Shown here piece by piece: positions 7,689 to 14,095 of a stretch of 16,167 nucleotides of DNA. The position numbers were made by a program, and so were the translations under genes. Each line of letters starts with the position of its first letter. Position 1 is the first letter of the stretch. The DNA comes from Candidatus Pacearchaeota archaeon. Its GTDB lineage: Archaea > Nanobdellota > Nanobdellia > Pacearchaeales > GW2011-AR1. The DNA is taken from NCBI GenBank assembly GCA_016234025.1, contig JACQLL010000056.1, forward strand, positions 1 through 16,167. Reading direction: 5' to 3'. The notes beneath the pieces are model-generated. The model saw only the letters and a program-made list of their open reading frames with translations, was not told the DNA's origin and made no database searches.

Positions 7689-7900
7689 CTCTAAATGAAC
7701 CTAGTCCCTGCCTTTTCCTTCGGCGTTGCGGCGTTGAACGAAACGCGTCCCCGCCTCCTCGCGACCACGCGCGCAATGAATCCCAAAGATACTCGTCGCG
7801 TAATCGCTCGCCAACCTTACCGCCTCCCGAGACGGCGACGCGACGACATCAGTCCCGCCCACCTGCCCCATGAGACGCGGCGGCGCGTTAGTTCACAAAT

Positions 7901-7911
7901 ATTTAAATACT
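7901..7911 (+). promoter_or_regulatory. Archaeal TATA box for the gene at 7931 (leaderless)
   Basis: ATTTAAATACT is a good archaeal TATA box centred near 7906, about 25 nt before the ATG at 7931. Transcription would start at or very near the start codon. No Shine-Dalgarno is present (TCTCGGAAAAAT precedes the ATG), which agrees with leaderless translation. Confidence 0.65.
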
Positions 7912-7930
7912 ACTTATCTCTCGGAAAAAT

Positions 7931-8614
7931 ATGACGAATGAAACGATAAAAGTCTCGATAAGAAAAAGCGTAGAAGGAAGAGCATTCGGGCCGGTGAGAG
8001 GTGATGTAGCTTTGAAAGAGTGCAGCGACGCTGGTTACGAGGCGCAGTTCATGCCGACCTTGATAGACACGAGAATTTATTCTAAGAAAGGTTCGGCTTT
8101 CTGGAATTTTTTGTGGAGAACTCCAAGCATCAAAGCGACAGGAAAAACAAAACAAGATAACCCAGTCGTAATATATGCTCACGTCCCAAATTATTTCTCA
8201 AAACACGAAAACATAACAGAGGCAATAGAAGTAGGTCTTGTAAAAGGAGCTGGAAAAATTCCAAGAGAAGAATTTCAGAGATTGCTTGATTTAGAAGACA
8301 AAGAAAGAGTTTTTGTCGTCGATTACGACGAACTAAAACGCTCAACTTCAGACTTAATTCCAGTCAAGAAAGCGCTGGCACACCCGCAAACGATTCCGTT
8401 TCTCGGCGGAAAAGACAGAGCAGAATTGTATCTACCAAAACACAAAGAAAACTACGGAGACCAAATCGGAATCTGGCATTCCGATGATTTGTGTGATGAG
8501 CCGTTAGCGAGATTGCTTTATGTTGGCGACGATTACTGCGACGGCTTGATTGCCAACTACCACTTGAACTACAGTGGGCGATTCTTCGGGGTGCCGAAGC
8601 TTAAGGAATTTTGA
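7931..8614 (+). CDS. Hypothetical soluble protein, 227 aa
   Basis: I do not recognise this protein. It has no signal peptide or membrane segment, so it is probably cytoplasmic, unlike the genes on both sides. The N-terminal half alternates charged and hydrophobic residues in a strand-like way (ETIKVSIRKSVEGRAFGPVRGD); residues 78-84 (PVVIYAH) and 126-131 (RVFVVD) look like core strands. The conserved-looking C-terminal part, from about 172 (ENYGDQIGIWHSDDLCDEPLA) to GRFFGVPK, contains H183, C188, C203 and H211, which could bind a metal or be part of an active site. It has its own leaderless-type promoter, and the next gene also has its own, so it is probably transcribed alone. Codon use is AT-rich like the genome and unlike the GC island just upstream. 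Confidence 0.75.
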   Translation: MTNETIKVSIRKSVEGRAFGPVRGDVALKECSDAGYEAQFMPTLIDTRIYSKKGSAFWNFLWRTPSIKATGKTKQDNPVVIYAHVPNYFSKHENITEAIEVGLVKGAGKIPREEFQRLLDLEDKERVFVVDYDELKRSTSDLIPVKKALAHPQTIPFLGGKDRAELYLPKHKENYGDQIGIWHSDDLCDEPLARLLYVGDDYCDGLIANYHLNYSGRFFGVPKLKEF

Positions 8615-8640
8615 TTGAGAATATTGCCTAACAAGACAAT

Positions 8641-8652
8641 GTTTTTATATTC
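8641..8652 (+). promoter_or_regulatory. Archaeal TATA box for the gene at 8671 (leaderless)
   Basis: GTTTTTATATTC holds a TATA-like box centred near 8647, about 24 nt before the ATG at 8671. The bases directly before the ATG are T-rich with no Shine-Dalgarno. Transcription probably begins at the start codon and covers this gene and the signal peptidase gene. The T-runs here could also terminate the gene ending at 8614. Confidence 0.6.
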
Positions 8653-8670
8653 CTTATTGTTTTTTTATTA

Positions 8671-10656
8671 ATGAAAAAGATAGTGATGTTAATCTTGGTT
8701 TTCTCTATTATTTTTAGTATAATTAATATTCTTTTTTTGGGGCTTGTGCCTGTCAAGGATTTTCAGTATATAACGGGAAAGGGAGTGGTTGGGATTTTGG
8801 CGTTGATTATCGAGGGAGATACATTGAATATCACTATTCTCCATCCGACGAACACGACTTATAATTTTTCTATTGGGGCTACCTATGCCATTAATCTAAA
8901 TGTTTCTTCAAATTATAATACGAGCAATTGGTGGTACACTCTGCGCGATGAGAGGCATAACCTCGTTGTCAATAACAGCATCTTATTTACCCCCAATACG
9001 ACGATTTACGCGGTCAGATGGGACAACAGGCTTCTTGTTTATGCAAATGACTCTTCGGGAGTTTCTGATAATAAGAATGTCACATTTTTTATTAATGTCC
9101 CTAATTCTGCTCCTGTTTTGGGAAGTGTCGACAATGAGATTTATGTCTGTGAGGGTTCTGCCCTTTCTTACTTCTTCAACGCCACTGACGTCGACGAAGA
9201 TAATCTTACTTTTGATATTATTCCGAAAAATCCGTTTTTTGTAAACACAAATCCAATTAATCAAACCATTAACTCTCAAAACACCACAGCTAAAAATGAA
9301 ATATTTTCAGGAGTGATAGGAAAGAACGACGTCAGGAATTATAGCGAAAATTTGTCGGTTAGTGATAGTTCGCTCGCCGACAGCAAGTCGATAAACATAA
9401 CAGCAATTGAGATAAACAATGCACCTGGCGTCGAGAACATAGGGGTCAAGACGATTTATACGCAGGGAGACAATCAAACTCTTTTTGAAGAGTGGGATGT
9501 CAGTGATGTTGAGAATGGCAATCAGAGCTCTGGTAATTTCACTTTCAATACTACATTCTCTTCGGGAAGTTGGATTTTTAATATAAGCCAGTCAGGAGTG
9601 ATAAACTTCACCGCAAATTCTACTTACGTCGGAGTTTATGACATAGCTGTTTGTGTTGTTGACCTTGGAATAAAGAATATACATCAAAACATAAGTGTTT
9701 GTGGACAGAGCGGAACAAATCGGTCAAGTTGTGATTCGTTCGAGCTTACTATCACGGGAGATAACAGAGCACCGACGATAACTTCTTATTCTCCTGTTAA
9801 CTTGGTGTTTGACGCGAGCAGCACCGAGAGTTTGCTCTTTAATGTTTCTGAAAGAGATCCGGATGGAAGCACGCCTGACACTTATTGGTATGTTGATGAG
9901 GTTCGTAAAGAGATTGATTCCGGAGCGACGTATGATACTTTTAGTTATAGTTTTGGTTGTGGTGTTTCGGGCGTTCATCGGATAAGAGTCGACACGACCG
10001 ACGGCTCTCTTAATGACAGCGTGCAATGGAACGCTACAATTTCCAAAGTTTCTTGTCCTGTGCAAAGTGCCGGAGCAGGCGGCGGAGGAGGCGGAGGCGG
10101 AGGCGGTGGAGCATCTTCGTCGGCTTGCGGGGTTAAGTGGGCTTGCCATGCATGGCAATTATGTCAGAACACAGAAAGGTCTTTTGAGATAGGCGTGATT
10201 TCGGGGGATCATTATAGAGAAGTAAGCGAAGAATGTTCTCTAAACGACTGGGACGATGATGTTTGTGGTTTTCAGATAAGAAACTGCGTAGATGTCAATG
10301 AATGTAATCGGGAATTTAACAAGCCGGGAGAAATTCAGGCGTGCTATTTCACCATTGCGCCGAGCTGTTTTGACGGAATTGAAAATTGTCACGATGGGGA
10401 ATGTGAATTTTTGGTAGATTGCGGCGGACCTTGTCTTGCCTGTTCTACTTGTTCTGACGGAGTTCAGAATCAGGGGGAAGAGAATGTAGATTGCGGCGGA
10501 CCTTGCCCCAACAGATGCCCTGTTGAAAAACCTTCAAGGGCGAGGCTTATACATTACCTGATTGTTGTTACTTTATTACTTGTTATATTATTAATTGTAA
10601 AACTTTACAGAGTTATTATGCTGAAAAAGACAAGAACCAAAAAGGTTAAAAAGTAA
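8671..10656 (+). CDS. Large surface protein: cadherin/Ig-like modules, poly-Gly linker, Cys-rich repeats, membrane anchors at both ends
   Basis: 661 aa. A first hydrophobic helix (about 4-24) is followed by ITGKGVVGILALIIEGD (34-50), the motif shared with the 66- and 221-aa proteins. Beta modules follow: about 50-145; a cadherin-like one at about 148-250 (APVLGSVDNEIYVCEG, ATDVDEDNLTFD); about 250-360; and 366-460 (APTITSYSPVN, ERDPDGSTPDTYWYVD). A poly-Gly linker (468-480) leads to a Cys-rich part: a thrombospondin-1-like module at about 486-558 (CGVKWACHAWQLCQN ... CVDVNECNREFNKPGEIQAC), then two DCGGPC repeats, 566-588 and 594-612 (CSDGVQNQGEENVDCGGPC). A C-terminal helix (about 627-645) and a Lys/Arg-rich tail follow. 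N-glycosylation sequons are frequent. If the first helix is cleaved, this is a type I protein; the signal peptidase gene follows 17 nt downstream. Probable role: a stalk or adhesin at the cell surface. Confidence 0.85.
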   Translation: MKKIVMLILVFSIIFSIINILFLGLVPVKDFQYITGKGVVGILALIIEGDTLNITILHPTNTTYNFSIGATYAINLNVSSNYNTSNWWYTLRDERHNLVVNNSILFTPNTTIYAVRWDNRLLVYANDSSGVSDNKNVTFFINVPNSAPVLGSVDNEIYVCEGSALSYFFNATDVDEDNLTFDIIPKNPFFVNTNPINQTINSQNTTAKNEIFSGVIGKNDVRNYSENLSVSDSSLADSKSINITAIEINNAPGVENIGVKTIYTQGDNQTLFEEWDVSDVENGNQSSGNFTFNTTFSSGSWIFNISQSGVINFTANSTYVGVYDIAVCVVDLGIKNIHQNISVCGQSGTNRSSCDSFELTITGDNRAPTITSYSPVNLVFDASSTESLLFNVSERDPDGSTPDTYWYVDEVRKEIDSGATYDTFSYSFGCGVSGVHRIRVDTTDGSLNDSVQWNATISKVSCPVQSAGAGGGGGGGGGGGASSSACGVKWACHAWQLCQNTERSFEIGVISGDHYREVSEECSLNDWDDDVCGFQIRNCVDVNECNREFNKPGEIQACYFTIAPSCFDGIENCHDGECEFLVDCGGPCLACSTCSDGVQNQGEENVDCGGPCPNRCPVEKPSRARLIHYLIVVTLLLVILLIVKLYRVIMLKKTRTKKVKK

Positions 10657-10673
10657 AGAGTAGCAGGATTTTT

Positions 10674-11144
10674 ATGAAAACGAGTAATTTTATCATGAAG
10701 GCAATTTATGCAGTGCTAATCTTTTTAGCCGGGTTTCTAAGTGCGCAGGCAGGAGGTCTGGCTTCTCCGAGCATAACTGGTTTTTCTGTGGACGCGCCTT
10801 CTGACTTTTTTCAGTTAGATAATGTTGTCGTTTATCAAGATAGAATTGTTATCAAGATAGATAATCCAATTGTGAGCAATTACGAGGACAGCGGAAGCAT
10901 GGTTCCTTTTCTAAACGCGAACGCAAATGGCATTGGTGTCTTGCCGAGTTCTGGAGAAGAGATTAATGTCGGAGATGTGATAACTTATGATAATGGGAAA
11001 GAGTTGGTTGTTCACAGGGTTATTGAAAAGGGCGAGGATAGCGAAGGTATTTATTTTATAACGAAGGGAGATAATTCTCCTGTGGTCGACGGTAAAGTGA
11101 GATTTTCCCAAGTCAAATCTGTGTTGGTTGGAGTGCTTTATTAG
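10674..11144 (+). CDS. Signal peptidase I, archaeal/ER type (family S26B)
   Basis: 156 aa. Removes signal peptides from exported proteins at the outer face of the membrane. One N-terminal helix (about 9-26) anchors it. The catalytic serine is S75 in SGSMVP (73-78), and the general base is H114 in VVHRVIE; the His in place of the bacterial Lys marks the S26B (SipW/Sec11) type. FITKGDNSPVVD (128-139) supplies the conserved Asp residues D133 and D139. About 45 residues separate the helix from the catalytic Ser (SITGFSVDAP ... VVVYQDRIVIKIDNPIV), more than in ordinary short enzymes of this type, and this stretch also carries the ITGF motif seen in nearby surface proteins. It lies 17 nt behind the 661-aa surface gene, with AGGA upstream of the ATG, so the two are probably co-transcribed and it may serve these substrates specifically. 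Its 3' end overlaps the opposing helicase gene by 32 bp. Confidence 0.85.
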   Translation: MKTSNFIMKAIYAVLIFLAGFLSAQAGGLASPSITGFSVDAPSDFFQLDNVVVYQDRIVIKIDNPIVSNYEDSGSMVPFLNANANGIGVLPSSGEEINVGDVITYDNGKELVVHRVIEKGEDSEGIYFITKGDNSPVVDGKVRFSQVKSVLVGVLY

Positions 11145-14061
11145 TTTTGTAAATATATTCCTCACAGAATTCGCAGTTTCTTTCGGTAGGACAAGGAATG
11201 AAACCGTTTTCCATTGCTTTAAGTATTGAGCCAGCGATTTCAGTAATCTCATCTTTTATTTTGTTTAAGTTGAACGTTATTTTTTTTGAGTTAATTTCTT
11301 TTGCATTTCCTTCTTCGTCTATTTCGAATTCTATCGGAGTATCGTGTCGCAGAAGGTCAATTGTTACCTTTTTTACTTTTCCTATTTTTCCTGCCGCGAG
11401 AGCGTAATAACCCAGCTGTACGTTTCTCTGACGAGGAGATATCATAGTTTTCCCGATTTTATAGTCGATTATTTCTATTCCTTCTTTTGTAAAATCAATT
11501 CTGTCCGCTTTTCCAACAAAATTCAGTCCCTGAAAATTCATCTTTAAATTTTTTTCAGTCAGCGAATTTTCTTTGTATTTATTTTTGTTTCTTTCAAAAA
11601 ATATTTTTATCAGATGCATTGCTTCTGATATATCAATGTTTTCCCACTCCGGTTTTAGGTGGACGTTCTTTGCCAAGTCGTGAAATTCCTTTAATGATTT
11701 TAGATTGTTTTTTACTCCTTTCTCTAGAGTTAGATGCATGAACGCTCCGAATTTTATGCTGTCCCAAGAAAAGCCCATTTTCTCCGGCATGTTTAATATG
11801 TACTTATATTCGAATTTCTTTTGGCATTCAAGGAAAGCCAGGAGAGAAGAAGGAGAGAAGACATACTCTTTGAAGTTTACGCCGATTTTTTCTGCTTTTC
11901 TTATCTTTTCCTGACTGATTGATTCTGCTTTCTCCTCTTCGTCTATCTCGAATTTTATTTCCGGATTCTCCATAAAATTTATTTCTTCGAGAAATCGAGA
12001 AGCACGATATTTTCTTCCTGAATATTCTTCGGCATATGTCAAGATGAGTTTCTTTTTTGCTCTTGTGAACGAGACGTAACACAGTCTTCTTTCTTCTGAC
12101 AGCAGTGATTTTTTTTCGGAGTTTTCTATTATCATGTCCGATTCTTCTTTAGTTAGATTTTCTACTTTGCTTTTTATTTCAGGGTAAAGTTCTTTTGGAA
12201 TCAAATCACTTTTTTGAGGATTGTTTATAGGGAATCTTCCTTCTGCGAGATTTGTTATTATTACTACATCGTATTCCAATCCTTTTGTTGAGTGAGAGGT
12301 CATTACTTTAACTCCTTTTTCTTCTCTTTCCGGAGCCTCTACCGAGATTCCTAATATTTCCATTACGTTGACATAATTGAGAAAAGAGTTTAATTCTGAA
12401 TCATTTCTTTTAGAAAAATTTTCTGCGAGTTCATAGAACTTATTAAGGTTTATTGTTATTTCTCTTTCTTCTTTTATTTTTAAGTTTCTTATTATCTGAT
12501 AGACCTTATTAATTGCGTCAAGAGCTTCGTTTGTTTCTTCCTCTGCCAGATGCTTTACTTGTTCGATTATATTTTCCGCAATTTTTTTATTGTTTAAATC
12601 GATAAACACTTCTTTTAAGTTTCTTAAAATTTCAGCATTTGAATTTTCATCCTGCTTTTTTATTGTTTCTCCTATCTTGGCCATATCTTTTTCGTCGAAA
12701 CCGTAATTATAGAATAATTCCCACAATATTCTTGTTCCAATTTTTTCATTTTGTTTCATTGAATTCAGGATTTTCAGATAATTCAAAGTCAGCTTTATTT
12801 CTTCGGTTTTCAGAAGAGATTTTGATTCTGCCGACGAGTAATTAATTCCTGATATTTCCAAGAATTTTTTTATAATTCTCGTCTGATTATGCGTTCTGCA
12901 CATTACACATATCTCATTTTCCGGAATTTTATTTTCTAATTCCTTTATTATTATATCTACGATTTTCCTTGCCTCTTCTTTTTCGTTTTTTAACCTATAT
13001 ACTTCTATTTCCTGCCCCTCGACTCCCCTAGCGTTTCTCGTGATGAAAAAATCTTCGGGATTTTCGTAATTTTTTATTATTAATGAGTTTGCTACTTTCA
13101 ATATTTTCTCCGGGCATCTGTATGACGAATGAATAGAGAAGATGTCTGATTTTTTTATGGCAAAATTTTTTTTAAATAATGAAATGTTTTCTTTGTATGC
13201 TCCTCTAAATTCGTAGATTGACTGGTTCATGTCTCCCACGACGGTAATGTTTCTTGCTCCGGATAGAGCATCCAATATTTCTAACTGAATTTTATTCGTG
13301 TCCTGAAATTCATCTACTATTATGTAATCGTAGTTTTCCGAAACTCTTGGGAATTTTTTTATTAACTCCAGCGCTTTTTGATTCAAGTCAGAGTAGTCCA
13401 TAAAATTTTTCTTTTCCTTAATTCTTTCGTAAGCTTTCCATGCATTTAGAAATTTTCTTAACTCAAATAACTTTTTTATTTCTCTTTCTTTTATCTCAAA
13501 ATTTTTCTTTTGTTCTTTATCTTTCTTCAGGCATAGCACCAGATGCAGAGATTCCAACTGGTCTTTTAGAAATTCTGCTTCTGTATTTTCAGCGGAGTTA
13601 TTTATGTAGGCCTCTATGTCTTCCGGTTTTATTCCGATGTCTTTCGCTATACCTATTGAATTTATATATCTGTGGCAATAAATTGGAGGGATTCTTAATC
13701 CGGAGCAGAGAGTTATTTTTGCTTCATCGGGATTCATTATTTGGAAATTTTTGTTTAGCTTTATTTTTTCTCCATGTTCTTTTAAGAGCAACGACGAGAA
13801 TGAATGGAAAGTTTTTACCAGTATTTCTTTGTCGTCGAATGATATGGTTTTTCTTATTCTCTTAAGTAAATTGTTAGCCGCATCGTTCGAGAACGTGATG
13901 CAGACGATTCTTTCAGGAGAGTAGATTTTATTTTCTACTATCCATTTTACTTTTTCAACAATTGTCTTTGTTTTTCCTGTTCCTGCTCCTGCAAAAATCA
14001 GACAGGGTCCTGTTGTCTTTTTAATTGCCAATTCGATATCATCTTTTCTTTTCGCTTCCAT
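11113..14061 (-). CDS. UvrD/PcrA-like SF1A helicase fused to RecB-like nuclease domain
   Basis: 982 aa. An ATP-driven DNA helicase-nuclease for repair or end processing. Helicase motifs: I GAGTGKT (25-31), Ia CITFSNDAANN, II VDEFQDT (249-255), III GDMNQSIYEFRGA (276-288), IV SSYRCPEKI (312-320), V TSHSTKGLEYDVV (588-600), VI RRLCYVSFTRAKKKL (658-672). The C-terminal part (about 735-970) is a PD-(D/E)XK nuclease of RecB/AddB/Cas4 type: GAFMHLTLEKG with H776, GKADRID with D853/D856, IIDYKIGK with D866 and K868, and QLGYYALAA. C746, C957, C963 and C966 could hold the iron-sulfur cluster known from AddB and Cas4, but the last three are spaced C-x5-C-x2-C, the reverse of the usual order. The start lies 26 nt after the aIF2 gamma stop; a TATA-like box across that stop suggests its own promoter. 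No partner subunit is visible, so it may act as a single-chain AddAB-like enzyme. Confidence 0.93.
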   Translation of the reverse strand: MEAKRKDDIELAIKKTTGPCLIFAGAGTGKTKTIVEKVKWIVENKIYSPERIVCITFSNDAANNLLKRIRKTISFDDKEILVKTFHSFSSLLLKEHGEKIKLNKNFQIMNPDEAKITLCSGLRIPPIYCHRYINSIGIAKDIGIKPEDIEAYINNSAENTEAEFLKDQLESLHLVLCLKKDKEQKKNFEIKEREIKKLFELRKFLNAWKAYERIKEKKNFMDYSDLNQKALELIKKFPRVSENYDYIIVDEFQDTNKIQLEILDALSGARNITVVGDMNQSIYEFRGAYKENISLFKKNFAIKKSDIFSIHSSYRCPEKILKVANSLIIKNYENPEDFFITRNARGVEGQEIEVYRLKNEKEEARKIVDIIIKELENKIPENEICVMCRTHNQTRIIKKFLEISGINYSSAESKSLLKTEEIKLTLNYLKILNSMKQNEKIGTRILWELFYNYGFDEKDMAKIGETIKKQDENSNAEILRNLKEVFIDLNNKKIAENIIEQVKHLAEEETNEALDAINKVYQIIRNLKIKEEREITINLNKFYELAENFSKRNDSELNSFLNYVNVMEILGISVEAPEREEKGVKVMTSHSTKGLEYDVVIITNLAEGRFPINNPQKSDLIPKELYPEIKSKVENLTKEESDMIIENSEKKSLLSEERRLCYVSFTRAKKKLILTYAEEYSGRKYRASRFLEEINFMENPEIKFEIDEEEKAESISQEKIRKAEKIGVNFKEYVFSPSSLLAFLECQKKFEYKYILNMPEKMGFSWDSIKFGAFMHLTLEKGVKNNLKSLKEFHDLAKNVHLKPEWENIDISEAMHLIKIFFERNKNKYKENSLTEKNLKMNFQGLNFVGKADRIDFTKEGIEIIDYKIGKTMISPRQRNVQLGYYALAAGKIGKVKKVTIDLLRHDTPIEFEIDEEGNAKEINSKKITFNLNKIKDEITEIAGSILKAMENGFIPCPTERNCEFCEEYIYKTNKALQPTQI

Positions 14062-14085
14062 TTTAACGGCTGAACTTTAAATTGA

Positions 14086-14095
14086 ATTTATATTA
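14086..14095 (-). promoter_or_regulatory. Putative TATA box for the helicase gene, overlapping the aIF2 gamma stop
   Basis: On the - strand AATATAAATT spans the TAA stop of aIF2 gamma, roughly 29 nt before the helicase ATG (14061). No Shine-Dalgarno precedes that ATG (AGCCGTTAAA), in keeping with a leaderless or nearly leaderless start. Read-through from aIF2 gamma remains possible. Confidence 0.4.

Larger units (their letters stand above)
7378..7895. other. GC-rich island, apparently non-coding
   Basis: About 500 bases between the surface operon and the gene at 7931 are visibly much richer in G+C than the AT-rich sequence on both sides, with the edges close to 7380 and 7890. Reading frames are open here on both strands, but their translations are low-complexity Ala/Arg/Pro-rich strings without Shine-Dalgarno sites or recognisable domains, which is what GC-rich non-coding DNA produces. 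It contains several exact short direct repeats and a hairpin, listed separately. Possible explanations: a structured RNA, a repeat-derived or mobile-element remnant, a replication or nucleoid-protein site, or a decayed gene. I cannot choose between them from sequence alone. Confidence 0.65.

Noticed and set aside
7558-7934. Open reading frames on both strands in the GC-rich island
   Set aside because: Translations are low-complexity Ala/Arg/Pro strings with no domains or ribosome-binding sites; long frames arise by chance in GC-rich DNA.
9724-10158. 144-aa open frame on the - strand
   Set aside because: It lies wholly inside the 661-aa surface gene, antisense to its modules and poly-Gly tract, with no ribosome-binding site or plausible protein character.
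13440-13865. 141-aa open frame on the + strand
   Set aside because: It is a Phe/Leu-rich antisense shadow of the helicase's Lys/Glu-rich region, with no start signals.
13900-14061. CRISPR-Cas link for the RecB/Cas4-like nuclease
   Set aside because: No repeat-spacer array or other cas-like gene is present; the nuclease is fused to a UvrD helicase, which points to DNA repair.
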